64,000 bases of DNA from an uncultured Lachnospiraceae bacterium (GTDB taxonomy: Bacteria > Bacillota > Clostridia > Lachnospirales > Lachnospiraceae): assembly GCA_947650005.1 (NCBI GenBank), contig CANSTU010000003.1, positions 27,049-91,048 on the forward strand, given 5' to 3'. The position numbers and the translations under genes are program-made. Positions 19,234 through 29,664 of the stretch are shown here, one piece after another. The notes under the pieces were generated by a model. The model did not search any database. It worked only from the letters and a program-made list of their open reading frames with translations, and was not told where the DNA came from. Every line of letters starts with the position of its first letter. The first letter of the stretch is position 1.

Positions 19234-21039
19234 TTACATATAGAGCCTCCAGTAACCCACCCTTCTTTCATTGATTTCCCGGATGACCTTTGGATCCACT
19301 TTAAAGTTCCGCTCCATATCCATCAGGCCGTTGATCTCCTGCTGCACATCGCTCACCTGAGTATAGCAGAAACCGCTGACATAAGGAATTTCCTTCACCG
19401 CAGTCGTAATTTCGTCAAATCTCTTCACAAAATCTTCCTCACCCTCCACCTTATTGCCGTATCCCCAGCCGGAATCATCGTTGTTGAACGCAATACCGCC
19501 GTATTCGCTGATGATGATCGGCTGGCCCTGATAAGCGTATCCGTTCGCCATCGCCGACTTATGGAAGTTGTGGTAAACCTGTGTGGTCTGGATTCCTTCC
19601 TTACACTGTGTATATCTGGCCGCAAGGATTTTCCCTGCTTCTTCGTAATCGTGCAGAGTGATGATATCCGATACGGTATGCTCCCAGCCGTCGTTTACGA
19701 TGACCGGGCGGTGCTTATCCATACTCTTCGTCAGATGATAGACCGCCTCCGTAAAGTGCTGCTGATCCTTCCGCGTCTCCACCCTGTCAATTCCCCAGGA
19801 TTCATTGAAGGGCGTCCATGTGATGATGCAAGGATGGTTATAGTTCTGCTTAACAATTTCCATCCATTCTCTAGTAAATTCGCGAATCGCATAATCGGTA
19901 AACTGGTAGGCGGCAGCCACTTCGCTCCACACCAGCATCCCTTTCACATCACACCAGTATAGGAATCTTTCGTCCTCGGTCTTCTGGTGTTTGCGCAATC
20001 CGTTATATCCCAGCTGATGGATCTTATCGATGTCTTCGATCAGCGCTTCTTCATCCGGCGGCGTCAAATGGGAATCCTTCCAGTAACCCTGATCCAAAAT
20101 CAGACGCTGGTAAAGGGGACGGCCATTCAGCAGGATATTCGGCCCGTCGATACGGATTTCCCGCATGGCAAAGTAGGAACCTATTTCGTCCAGCGTTTTC
20201 CCGTTTTCCACCAACCGGAATTCGATGTCGTATAAAGCCGGATTCTCCGGGCTCCAGGTCTTCACGCCAGACTCGAACAGACTGGGATCCTTTCGGAATA
20301 CGCTTATCGCAGCTTCCAGATGGCTTCCGTTCACCGCCGTCATGGCCCTGTTGATGAAGTTCCCATCATAGCTGATCAGAGTTTCCACCATTAGATCGGG
20401 CCCCATCCGGTTCTCCGGCACGTCCACTTCCATTTCCAGCTCCAGAGAAAGCGTCTGCAGATTCGGCGTCATTTTCACATACGCCAGGCTCATCTTCGGC
20501 ACATACTCCGTCCATACGGTCTTCCAGATCCCTGTGGTCTGCACATACCAGCAGGCGAAGTTCTCGTTCATCCAGCGCTGCTTCCCTCTGGGCTGCTGCA
20601 TATCATAGGAATCTTCTGCCTTGACCGTCAGCTCATTCACCCCGTCCTGCACCAGATCAGTGATATCAAAGGAAAATCTGGCATAGCCGCCCCTGTGGCT
20701 GCCCGCATACCGGCCGTTCACCCAGAGCTTGGTTACAAAATCGCTCCCTTCAAAATGAATGATATAGCGGTTTTGGGAAAGCTGTCCTCCGTCCACCGTT
20801 ACCTTTTTGCGATACCACACATTGTCGTGGCGGGTTTCGTCCCCGATGCCGCTCTTCTTCGTCTCATAGGTAAAAGGCACCTGAATTTCCCTGTCGCCCG
20901 GGAAGTTTTCATACCACCTCTCCTTTTCTCCCACGTTCCCATCGTCAAACCCGAAATCCCACGTTCCGTTCAGGTTTTCCCAGTTATTCCGAACAAACTG
21001 GGGTCTGGGATAATCCTTTCTGTAGCATTTCATTTCCAT
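19234..21039 (-). CDS. Glycoside hydrolase family 2 (beta-galactosidase/beta-glucuronidase-like)
   Basis: RPQFVRNNWENLNGTWDFGFDDG, WTPFNESWG, ISEYGG; start after GGAGGG SD. Confidence 0.9.
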   Translation of the reverse strand: MEMKCYRKDYPRPQFVRNNWENLNGTWDFGFDDGNVGEKERWYENFPGDREIQVPFTYETKKSGIGDETRHDNVWYRKKVTVDGGQLSQNRYIIHFEGSDFVTKLWVNGRYAGSHRGGYARFSFDITDLVQDGVNELTVKAEDSYDMQQPRGKQRWMNENFACWYVQTTGIWKTVWTEYVPKMSLAYVKMTPNLQTLSLELEMEVDVPENRMGPDLMVETLISYDGNFINRAMTAVNGSHLEAAISVFRKDPSLFESGVKTWSPENPALYDIEFRLVENGKTLDEIGSYFAMREIRIDGPNILLNGRPLYQRLILDQGYWKDSHLTPPDEEALIEDIDKIHQLGYNGLRKHQKTEDERFLYWCDVKGMLVWSEVAAAYQFTDYAIREFTREWMEIVKQNYNHPCIITWTPFNESWGIDRVETRKDQQHFTEAVYHLTKSMDKHRPVIVNDGWEHTVSDIITLHDYEEAGKILAARYTQCKEGIQTTQVYHNFHKSAMANGYAYQGQPIIISEYGGIAFNNDDSGWGYGNKVEGEEDFVKRFDEITTAVKEIPYVSGFCYTQVSDVQQEINGLMDMERNFKVDPKVIREINERRVGYWRLYM

Positions 21040-21275
21040 TTTCCCTCCATTTTCCTTTTCCTCGCATTTACGCTCATCCGCATGCAGGAATCTATCCACC
21101 CTTTGACCTCGCCCGCTGTGATACTGGCTACAGTTTTGTAAAAAATATAAATGTTTTTCATGGGCTGCGGTGCTGCCATGCCTACGGTCATCCGTTTTAT
21201 AGAGCATGCGGTTTAGGTTTCTGTACAAAAAGATTTAAAAAGTTAATATACAGTATTTCTGCTTAAATCATTTTC

Positions 21276-21303
21276 ATTATACATCAATACGCTGTTTTGT
21301 CAA
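21276..21303 (-). promoter_or_regulatory. Sigma-A-type promoter for the GH2 gene
   Basis: Minus strand TTGACA-16 nt-TATAAT. Confidence 0.75.
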
Positions 21304-21580
21304 GATATATGCCTTACGTTCCTTATCATTTATGCCAGTTTTTTATAGATACTAAGGATATTGCAACAGCATTTCTGTTATATTGAACCTTTTCTTACCA
21401 GGTCTATTCCATCATTATTGTTTGTTTACACCAAATTGTCCGAACCAGGCAGCCAGCCGGTTTGGACAGCCTTTTGTCAATTATAGCCGCCCTACCCGCA
21501 TTAGCGGGCGTAAATCACGGTTATAAAGGGCTGCCAAGCCATTTTTGTCCTATCTTCTGTTCTGGCGCTTCCGAACGTTT

Positions 21581-22501
21581 TTAATATTCCATTGTCAGAA
21601 CGATATCCTGATTGTAATCCCCAAAGCCTTTCCCAAACAGATTGAAGCCTCCCACATACTTTGCATCCGGTTTATTTCCAATCCGCACCGTCACAAAACT
21701 TTTGGCTCCGAGCTGTAATTCTTCCACCACCGTATCCGAAATCCTCAATCCATTGAGATACGTCCCATCCCCACGCACTTCCCAGATCATCTGCATCCCA
21801 TACTGGGTGGAACCATTGGACAAGCAGATGGGGTTCAGCCGCCCCCGCCTAGAGCCGAAATCCCCCGGGCAGGTCCAGGTTCCGCAGTCCACTCCATTGA
21901 TCCACACCGTAATATCCGATTTCCACGTCTCCCGATATCCCGGCGCCTCCGAACAGATTTCCATAGATACCGAGACCCTTTTCGTTTTCATATTCTTCGG
22001 AACGCCGTTGGCAAACTTATACTCCACATATCCTGCCGACGTCCACAAAAGCCCGGCCCGCATCCGTTCCGGATAATAAAAGCAATACTCCAGATCCTCG
22101 TTCCCGATGGGGCCGTTCTCATCCCAAAGCCCGCAGGTGGGGAACACCTCGCAGCTGCTGTACGCGCCCACAGGCATTTCCGCGCTGAATACCTCATCCA
22201 CGTCCGGGTTCCTCTTCACCATATCGATGGTAATATGGTCCACCTTCCGGCTGCACAGCTTCGTGGTTCCCCTTGTGCCGGGCTGTTCCTCTATCCGGAC
22301 CAACCCGGCCTGCTCCAATATTTTCAGATGGAAAGAGGCGCTGGAAGCCGGAAGCCCCATTTTCTTTGCGATCTCTCCAATGATCATCCCGTCTTCATAG
22401 AGCAGCTTTAGGATTTCAATCCGTTCTTCGGAAGCCAGCGCCTTCCCTACCCTGCAAAGCGCCTCTGTGTCCTCTATCCTATAGTCCTTGAATTTAGCCA
22501 C
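21581..22501 (-). CDS. ArsR-family HTH regulator with a ~220 aa C-terminal domain
   Basis: LASEERIEILKLLYEDGMIIGEIAKKMGLPASSASFHLKILEQAGLVRIEE. Confidence 0.8.
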   Translation of the reverse strand: MAKFKDYRIEDTEALCRVGKALASEERIEILKLLYEDGMIIGEIAKKMGLPASSASFHLKILEQAGLVRIEEQPGTRGTTKLCSRKVDHITIDMVKRNPDVDEVFSAEMPVGAYSSCEVFPTCGLWDENGPIGNEDLEYCFYYPERMRAGLLWTSAGYVEYKFANGVPKNMKTKRVSVSMEICSEAPGYRETWKSDITVWINGVDCGTWTCPGDFGSRRGRLNPICLSNGSTQYGMQMIWEVRGDGTYLNGLRISDTVVEELQLGAKSFVTVRIGNKPDAKYVGGFNLFGKGFGDYNQDIVLTMEY

Positions 22502-23307
22502 AGCGTCCTTCTCCCTTCTTCCATCCCCTTTTCTGCGAATCCCAGCTGCCGAAGAATCTGGCGGGAAGCTTCGTTTCTCTCCTCCGTAAGGGCTTGTACT
22601 CCCGTAAATCCCAGTTCCCCAAACCCGTATTCCAGGATTGCCTTACACGCCTCCAGGCAATACCCTTTCCGCTGGGAACGCTTTTCCACCGCAAATCCCA
22701 GTTCCGGATAGGCCGCGCCCTCACGCCAAAAAAATCCTGCCCTGCCGATTGCCTTTCCGCTCTTTCTTTCCTCCAGCATCCATATCCCAAAGCCATAGAT
22801 CGGGTATACGTTCCGGATATACGCCGTCAGCTTCTCCCATTCTGCCTCCCTGTCCAAAGCCGGCCCCTCCGTATAAAGGGGCATATCCGGATGGGCATAG
22901 ATTTCATACAGTGCATCCAAATCCCCCTCCGTCATCTCCCGCACCCTCAGCCTTTCCGTCCTCAGGATCTCCCAGGGCTGCCCCGTGAGCCTCTGCCAGA
23001 CTTTTTTCAGGAAATCCGCATTCAAACCTCCCATGGATTCCACCGCATAAGGCGCCCGCCCAAAGCTCTCCCCCCGGTTTTCCTCCGTTAAGTACAGCAG
23101 AATACGGCAGTCCGTCCCATGACGCGCTCTCACCCTTTCGGGTCTGTCGGTGAGATACAGGCTCCCTTCCCTTTCCCCCGTCCCCGTATCCTCCCATTCC
23201 AAAGCGATCCCCTCCGCAGCCAGCTCCCTTTCTAATTCCTCCAGCGCATTCTGCTCTTCCCCTTTTCCTTCCGCCCTATCCAAATCCACAATTACCCGTT
23301 TTAACAT
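22474..23307 (-). CDS. GNAT family N-acetyltransferase with an N-terminal extension
   Basis: LRTERLRVREMTEGDLDALYEIYAHPDM, RKGYCLEACKAILEYGF; start MLKRVIVDLD. Confidence 0.85.
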   Translation of the reverse strand: MLKRVIVDLDRAEGKGEEQNALEELERELAAEGIALEWEDTGTGEREGSLYLTDRPERVRARHGTDCRILLYLTEENRGESFGRAPYAVESMGGLNADFLKKVWQRLTGQPWEILRTERLRVREMTEGDLDALYEIYAHPDMPLYTEGPALDREAEWEKLTAYIRNVYPIYGFGIWMLEERKSGKAIGRAGFFWREGAAYPELGFAVEKRSQRKGYCLEACKAILEYGFGELGFTGVQALTEERNEASRQILRQLGFAEKGMEEGRRTLWLNSRTIG

Positions 23308-23424
23308 TCCTATCTCCCTCTTTACGGATTCCCGCATTTCCGCTACAATAATTCCAAGGGGATCATCCCAAAATCACGCGGCCGCCATATGGATGCAGGC
23401 CGCATCAGAAAGGAAAATACTATC

Positions 23425-23946
23425 ATGGCAGCAAATCCAATCGTAACCATCACCATGGAAAACGGCGACGTAATCAAGGCCGAACTTTATCCTGAAATTG
23501 CTCCGAACACCGTCAACAATTTCATCAGCCTGATTCGGAAGAAGTTCTATGACGGCCTGATCTTCCACCGGGTCATCAAAGGATTCATGATTCAGGGCGG
23601 CGATCCGGAAGGAACCGGCATGGGCGGCCCCGGCTACTCCATCAAGGGAGAATTTACCCAAAATGGCGTCCCCAACGATTTAAAGCACACGCAGGGCGTC
23701 CTATCCATGGCCCGTTCCATGATGCCCGACTCCGCAGGCAGCCAGTTCTTCATCATGCATAAAATATCTCCCCATTTGGACGGGGCCTACGCCGCTTTTG
23801 GCAAGGTCACGGAAGGCATTGAAAACGTGAACAAGATCGCCGTCACTCCGGTGGACGGTTTCGATCGTCCGCTGGAGGCACAACGTATCCAAACCATGAC
23901 CGTGGAAACCTTCGGCGTGGATTATCCCGAACCGGAAACGGTTTGA
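23425..23946 (+). CDS. Cyclophilin-type peptidylprolyl isomerase
   Basis: FHRVIKGFMIQGGDPEGTGMGGPGYSIKGEF, GSQFFIMH. Confidence 0.95.
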   Translation: MAANPIVTITMENGDVIKAELYPEIAPNTVNNFISLIRKKFYDGLIFHRVIKGFMIQGGDPEGTGMGGPGYSIKGEFTQNGVPNDLKHTQGVLSMARSMMPDSAGSQFFIMHKISPHLDGAYAAFGKVTEGIENVNKIAVTPVDGFDRPLEAQRIQTMTVETFGVDYPEPETV

Positions 23947-24093
23947 AGCCCTGTTTTTAACGTTCATATATTGTTCATACTTCTTTTAAAATTTAGTTAC
24001 CCTGAGCCCCATTTTTGGACACTTCTTCAGGGTATACTTAAGTCTATCGATTAAAGCATATTATCAACTTTTTTAAATAGCTTTTTCATAATA

Positions 24094-24130
24094 ATGCCAG
24101 GTAAGTGATTACCTGGCATCCTCCCTTTTT
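24094..24130 (+). terminator. Rho-independent terminator of the cyclophilin gene
   Basis: atgccaggtaa-gtga-ttacctggcat then cctcccttttt. Confidence 0.8.
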
Positions 24131-24156
24131 ATTGGGAACCTTTCTTTTGTCTGGAT

Positions 24157-24191
24157 GGACGTGCGGCCTTCACCCGAAAAGCCGCACGTCC
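24157..24191 (-). terminator. Hairpin terminator of the sugar-utilisation operon
   Basis: ggacgtgcggc / gccgcacgtcc. Confidence 0.7.
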
Positions 24192-24201
24192 GTTTTGGCA
24201 T

Positions 24202-26265
24202 TTAAAACGCCTCGAAGGTATGTCCTTCCCCTTCAACCATTACCTTTCCGTCCCGATCCATATGAACCTTCGTACGGTTGGCAGGATTCTCATAATCCCT
24301 GCTGTATCCGTCATCATCGTACAATTCGTAAGAGGCCTCTTTTTCCACAAATCCCAAAAGCTTCAGGTTGGCAAAATCCACCTTTTCCACACAGCTTCCG
24401 CCTGCAGATACCGGAACCAGATGATCAGGCCTTATGAAAAATACCACCTCATTCAGGGCTACATCGATATAATGGTGCCCCTTTTCCAAAATTACCTCGC
24501 TCTCTTTCTGCGACCCGAAGAAACGCACCTCTTTCATGCGTTCCGGCAGATAGACATAACGTCCCTTCGCATTCTGCTCATAAACCGGGGCGATCATAAT
24601 GCTTTCCCCGACCATGAGCTGATCTTCCACGCGGCGGGCAAAATCATCCTCCGGATAGACGAAGGAAAGCGGCCTGAAATACATGTCGCCCTTCAAGGCT
24701 GCCTTCATAAACTCGCTGTAAATGTAGGGCAGCAGCACATAACGAAGAGAAATAATTTGCCGGAAACTCTCCGTCTTCGTAAAACGGTATGCCTCCTGTT
24801 TCCTGGTGCCCATGGCCGCATGGTTGCGCATGAGAGGTGTGAAAAGCCCCAGAGCCAACCAACGCATCAGCAGATCTTCCGTGCAGTCCGCTCCAAAGCC
24901 GCCCAGATCCGCGCCTGTATACAGGATTCCGCACATGTTCAGAGACGGCATCATCCGCAGATTCAACAGAATATGGGACCACCAGGAAAGATTGTCCCCG
25001 GTCCAGATCCCGCCATAGCGATGCATACCAATATAAGAAGAACGGGAAAACATCAGGATACGCCGATTCGGCTCCAGCTCCTCAAAGGCTTCTCCGGCCG
25101 CCCGAGTCATGTTATACCCGAACAGGTTATGTACCCTATCATGCCGCACCCTTCCGTCCTTGTGCTCATGATAGAACAGCTCATAATCCTTTTCGTTATT
25201 TGATAGTCCGCCCACCATACCGCTGAAACGGAAAAACTTTTCTATATCCAAATTTTCCGAACGGTATTCATCCAGCTTATCAAATACATTCTGCAGATTT
25301 TCCTCAGAATAGAAAATAGCCGGCTCGTTCATATCGTTCCAAAAGCCGTCGATCCCCTGATCCAAGAGCACTTTATACTTTCTGCCAAACCATTTTCTGG
25401 CGTCCGCATTCAGCATATCCGGAAAATGAACCCGGCCCGGCCATACCCCGGCCACAAATTCCTTTCCGTCCTCCTCCTTACAGAAATAGCCGTGCTCCAT
25501 GCCCTCTTCGTAGACATCGTAGCCTTCCTCAATCTTCACGCCCGCATCGATAATCGGAACCAAATGGATCCCCTGCGCCCGCATCTCGGCAGAGAAATCG
25601 GCCAGGTTCGGGAAAGTTTCCTCATTCACCGTAAAATCCTTATACCGTTCCATATAATCGATATCCAGATACACGGAGTCCAAAGGGATACCCGCTTCCC
25701 GGTGGGCCTTAACCACTTCCCTGATCTCGTCTTCATCCATATAGCTCCATCTGCTCTGTCCATAGCCGAATGCCCACTTTGGCGGAATATAGCTTCTGCC
25801 GATCAGAGCGCGGAACTGCTTTACGATATCCTCGGAAACGCTCTCTCCCTCTTTCGCCTCGCTTTCGATAATGTACAAAGCCAAATCCGCTTCCCTGGCC
25901 TCGATGGTGAGCATATCGATATCCGTATAACCCACATCAAAGGTCACCATGCCCGGGTAGTCTACAAAGACGCCAAAGTGCTCCGTACCATCCACGATCA
26001 GGAAATTATGGGCAGCATACAGGGAATGCTTGCTTTCCGTGTGCTTCGGATCGTCGCTGCACTTGCTCTCATAGAGCCATCCCCGCTTGTTGATGCCGCG
26101 CACGTTCTCCCCAAGACCGTATACCACGTCATTTTCTCCCATTCGATAGGAAAATTTTCTGCCGCCTTCCTCTTTCAGGTAGGGGACTTCCCCTTTCCAG
26201 TCCTGGAAGCTGCCAATTACTGCTTCCGTATCAAAAGGGGTTCCAAATACAATTTTACGAATCAT
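24202..26265 (-). CDS. Glycoside hydrolase family 31 (alpha-glucosidase/xylosidase-like)
   Basis: KWAFGYGQSRWSYMDEDEIREV, GIDGFWNDMNEPA; start MIRKIVFGTPF. Confidence 0.93.
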   Translation of the reverse strand: MIRKIVFGTPFDTEAVIGSFQDWKGEVPYLKEEGGRKFSYRMGENDVVYGLGENVRGINKRGWLYESKCSDDPKHTESKHSLYAAHNFLIVDGTEHFGVFVDYPGMVTFDVGYTDIDMLTIEAREADLALYIIESEAKEGESVSEDIVKQFRALIGRSYIPPKWAFGYGQSRWSYMDEDEIREVVKAHREAGIPLDSVYLDIDYMERYKDFTVNEETFPNLADFSAEMRAQGIHLVPIIDAGVKIEEGYDVYEEGMEHGYFCKEEDGKEFVAGVWPGRVHFPDMLNADARKWFGRKYKVLLDQGIDGFWNDMNEPAIFYSEENLQNVFDKLDEYRSENLDIEKFFRFSGMVGGLSNNEKDYELFYHEHKDGRVRHDRVHNLFGYNMTRAAGEAFEELEPNRRILMFSRSSYIGMHRYGGIWTGDNLSWWSHILLNLRMMPSLNMCGILYTGADLGGFGADCTEDLLMRWLALGLFTPLMRNHAAMGTRKQEAYRFTKTESFRQIISLRYVLLPYIYSEFMKAALKGDMYFRPLSFVYPEDDFARRVEDQLMVGESIMIAPVYEQNAKGRYVYLPERMKEVRFFGSQKESEVILEKGHHYIDVALNEVVFFIRPDHLVPVSAGGSCVEKVDFANLKLLGFVEKEASYELYDDDGYSRDYENPANRTKVHMDRDGKVMVEGEGHTFEAF

Positions 26266-26305
26266 TTTCCAGTCCTCCTTTTGGATTCTGTGCCTGTTCA
26301 TGCAT

Positions 26306-26334
26306 ATTTTACCAAAATATCGAGGGACTGGCAA
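26306..26334 (-). promoter_or_regulatory. Candidate promoter for the GH31 gene
   Basis: Minus strand TTGCCA-17 nt-TAAAAT. Confidence 0.6.
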
Positions 26335-26466
26335 GGGTTGTGAAGGCTGCTTAGGACGTTGGAGCAAAGTGGAACGCCGGGAAGCAGACAGGGACGCAGC
26401 TTGGGGTATGACCGTAAGGCAAAAGACATTTCTTATGAAAGCCACTTCGACTTTGGGCAGCATAAA

Positions 26467-26514
26467 GAGGAGCCTAAACCCGCTTCGAACATCTCGTATG
26501 GGGTTAGGCTCCTC
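26467..26514. terminator. Hairpin between the GH42 and GH31 genes
   Basis: gaggagcctaaaccc / ggggttaggctcctc. Confidence 0.55.
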
Positions 26515-26627
26515 GCTGCGGGAGGTATGGCGTCATGGATGCCCCCCTGCCTTTGGGCGTCCGCTCCGCCCTACCTCCCAGCGCGTGAAATCCCCGAACG
26601 CCATCGGCCACAGAGCGGACGCTTTCA

Positions 26628-28676
26628 TCAAGCGATCTGATAAATTCTTACGCCGTATTTCTCCACCGCTACGTTTCCGTTTTCCTCTTCCTGGGTCAAA
26701 AGGTTGCGCACAGCGGCCTTCAGTTCTATCTCCACTTCCTTGTCCGCATAGTTGAGCACGAATAGGTATCTATGGCTACCCTTTGCGCGCACGGCGATTT
26801 CGCAGCAGGCAGGCAGTTTCACTACATCTCGGTAGGGTTCTGCCATGCCCAGCTTACGCAGGAAGGTTTCCGCCGTATCCATGGCGAAGGCTCCTCCGAA
26901 GTAATAAACCTCTCCGGCGCCGAACTGGTTGCGGATCAGGGCGGGTTCTCCCGCATAGTCGCCTCCGGTATAGGAAGCCAGCACTTCGGCGCTGCCCGCT
27001 GCCGCCGCCAGGATATCGTTAAAAATGGCGGCCTCCACCTGTTCTCCATCCCAGTCCGCACAGATTTTTCCTTCATCCGGCGCTACAAAGGTGTATTCTG
27101 GAATATCCGTCCCGGCCAGGCTGGAGGCCAGACCAGGCAGGCGGTCCATCACACATCTGCCGTTTCTGTCCTTGTATCCCGCGCGGCAGCCCAGAACCAG
27201 TTTTCCTCCAGCGGCCACGTATTCTTCCAGCAGTCCAACTCGTTCCTGGGTTAAGATCACCGCATGGGGATAGAAGAGCACATCGTATTGTTTCAGTTCA
27301 TCCATATCCATGCCTTCACGAAGATATACGAAATCCAGCGGGGTATGGGTGAACTGGGCGGCTGCAAACAGGTTTTTCCGGCTTTCCTGGTCGATTCTTT
27401 GATGCCATGTATCCAGCTGTGCATCAAAGATGTTGTCATAATCCTCTATCAGGCCCACTTTGGCCTCGTACTTCGCGCCGGCTATTACCTGGATTTTAGA
27501 TAATTTCTCCGCGATGTCCCGTACTTCTTTGATCCTGCGATTTTCCCGGCTGGAATAGTCCAGGATACCATGCCAGTAAATTTCCGTGCCCACCGTGCAG
27601 GTCCTCCAGCGGAAATAGCTCACATAGTCCGCTCCATGGGCGATGCTCTGCATGGTCCATAAGGTCATCTGGCCCGGTCTGGGCGTGGGCGCCTCCATCC
27701 GGGTATTCCAACCGTTTGCTCCAGACTGCTGTTCCATGATGCCGAATACCGGGGAAATAGCCCGCACCTCCGCCAGATTCCGGCTCCACTTCCGGTCCTT
27801 GAGCGGATCTTTTTCGTCGTACGCATCCAGACAGTAGGCAAAGTTGGGATAGGAGTCGTAGGTCATGAAATCAAGGCTCTCTTCCCGCATCCTATGGTTG
27901 TCCAGATTGGAAAAAATTCCGTTGGTGGTGACAAAATCATCCTCTTTGATATATTTTCTGATAATGTCCGCCTGCATCTTGGCAAACCGGCAGGCGCTGT
28001 CAGAAATAAAACGGATATAATCCAATACCCTGTGGGGATTGGTGGAATTACTGATCGTCGTCCTGGGTACATATACCTCTCCCCAGGAAGTATAGGTCTG
28101 GTTCCAGAAGACCGTGCCCCAGGCTTCATTGAGTTTCTCAACGGTTCCGTACTTTACCTTGAGGAATTCCCTGAAAGCTACGGAATCGCTTTCAGAATAG
28201 AACTCCGAAACTTCGCAGTTTAACTCATTATCGATCTGCCAGCCTATGATGCTGGGGTGCGGCGCATAGTGGGAAGCAAATCTTTCCGTAATATTTGCTG
28301 CAAATCTCTGATATACCGGGGAATTATAATTGTAATGCCTTCTCGCCCCGTGGCGGAACAGCACGCCGTCCATGGTGCCGTTTAAGACCTCCGGATATTT
28401 ATCCGTAAGCCAAGCTGGCGGTGTAGCCGTAGGAGTGCAGAAGATTACCTTCATGTCCGTCTTAGCCACCTTTTCCAGGAAGGAGTCGAAGAATTCATAG
28501 GTATATTCCCCTTCCCTGGGCTCCACCTTGCTCCAGGCGAATTCCGCTATGCGGATCACCCGGATTCCAGCTTCCAGCATCCGTTCCAGATCTTCTTCCC
28601 ACAGGGAAGGATCCCAGTGTTCCGGATAGTAGCAAGTTCCCAGCATCATATCCTGACCGTTGATCATGTATCTCAT
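26628..28676 (-). CDS. Glycoside hydrolase family 42 beta-galactosidase
   Basis: LGTCYYPEHWDPSLWEEDLERMLEAGIRVIRIAEFAWSKVEP, GWQIDNELNC. Confidence 0.94.
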   Translation of the reverse strand: MRYMINGQDMMLGTCYYPEHWDPSLWEEDLERMLEAGIRVIRIAEFAWSKVEPREGEYTYEFFDSFLEKVAKTDMKVIFCTPTATPPAWLTDKYPEVLNGTMDGVLFRHGARRHYNYNSPVYQRFAANITERFASHYAPHPSIIGWQIDNELNCEVSEFYSESDSVAFREFLKVKYGTVEKLNEAWGTVFWNQTYTSWGEVYVPRTTISNSTNPHRVLDYIRFISDSACRFAKMQADIIRKYIKEDDFVTTNGIFSNLDNHRMREESLDFMTYDSYPNFAYCLDAYDEKDPLKDRKWSRNLAEVRAISPVFGIMEQQSGANGWNTRMEAPTPRPGQMTLWTMQSIAHGADYVSYFRWRTCTVGTEIYWHGILDYSSRENRRIKEVRDIAEKLSKIQVIAGAKYEAKVGLIEDYDNIFDAQLDTWHQRIDQESRKNLFAAAQFTHTPLDFVYLREGMDMDELKQYDVLFYPHAVILTQERVGLLEEYVAAGGKLVLGCRAGYKDRNGRCVMDRLPGLASSLAGTDIPEYTFVAPDEGKICADWDGEQVEAAIFNDILAAAAGSAEVLASYTGGDYAGEPALIRNQFGAGEVYYFGGAFAMDTAETFLRKLGMAEPYRDVVKLPACCEIAVRAKGSHRYLFVLNYADKEVEIELKAAVRNLLTQEEENGNVAVEKYGVRIYQIA

Positions 28677-28779
28677 TATAACATCTCTCCATTTCTTACT
28701 TAATTTATTTCTCATACCCGAAGCGCAATGGCCCGCCTGAGCGCCGCAATAAGCCGGAAGATCAGCTGGCAGCGGCTTC

Positions 28780-29664
28780 TTATTCTTTGATGGCGCCTGC
28801 AGTCAGTCCTGACATAAAGAACTTGGACGCGCACAAGAAAGCTGCCAGTAACGGAAGCACCGCACAGGCGCTGGCCAGCATCAGGGCGCCATAATCCGTT
28901 CCCCTATCGCCCACCATCGTCCGCAGCATCAGGGGCAGGGTCTGATATTTTTCCTTTCTCAGGATCATCAGAGGCTGCATGAAGTCATTCCACACATTGA
29001 CAAACTGCATGATCCCCAGGGACGCATAAGCCGGCAGGAGCACAGGAGCGATTACGCGGAAGAAAATCGTCCACTCGCTGCATCCGTCGATACGAGCCGC
29101 CTCCATGAGAGAAACCGGCACATTGTTCTTACAATATTGACGCATCCAATAGATGCCAAAGGCATTGGCGCAATTGGGTATGATCAGCGCCTTGAAACTG
29201 TTGATCCAGCTGAATTTAGACATCATAATAAACCAGGGAATGATTCCCGCCGTGGCAGGGATCATCATGGTGGCCAGCAGGATCGCAAACATCTTGTTCT
29301 TTCCCGGGAAATCGTACACCGCAAAGGCATATCCTCCCATGGAGCAGAACAGCAGCACCAGGAACGTATAGGAACAGGTTATGATCAGGCTGTTCATGAA
29401 CGCCCTGGGGAAATTCACCGCCGCAATCATGTTTCCGAAATTCGTCACTAGGTTCGTTCCGAACCAAATCGCCGGAGGGAACGAATAGATTTCATTGGTC
29501 GGGCGGGTGGACATGACAAACATCATATAAAAGGGCGCCAGCATGATCAGCGCGATCGCCAGCAATATGACATACAGCGCAATCTTTTTTCCGGCCGGAT
29601 GCAGCTTGGCAATCACGATAAGTACGATCGCAACGGCGGCGATCAGCAAAAGCAGTGTTTTCAT
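28780..29664 (-). CDS. Carbohydrate ABC transporter permease (MalG-like)
   Basis: EAARIDGCSEWTIFFRVIAPVLLPA. Confidence 0.93.
   Translation of the reverse strand: MKTLLLLIAAVAIVLIVIAKLHPAGKKIALYVILLAIALIMLAPFYMMFVMSTRPTNEIYSFPPAIWFGTNLVTNFGNMIAAVNFPRAFMNSLIITCSYTFLVLLFCSMGGYAFAVYDFPGKNKMFAILLATMMIPATAGIIPWFIMMSKFSWINSFKALIIPNCANAFGIYWMRQYCKNNVPVSLMEAARIDGCSEWTIFFRVIAPVLLPAYASLGIMQFVNVWNDFMQPLMILRKEKYQTLPLMLRTMVGDRGTDYGALMLASACAVLPLLAAFLCASKFFMSGLTAGAIKE

Noticed and set aside
21420-21550. Possible multi-branched RNA between the ArsR-type and GH2 genes
   Set aside because: Several nested inverted repeats (tgtccgaacc/ggtttggaca, ggcagcc/gggctgcc) plus an acccgc-atta-gcgggc stem, but nothing diagnostic; could be terminator debris.
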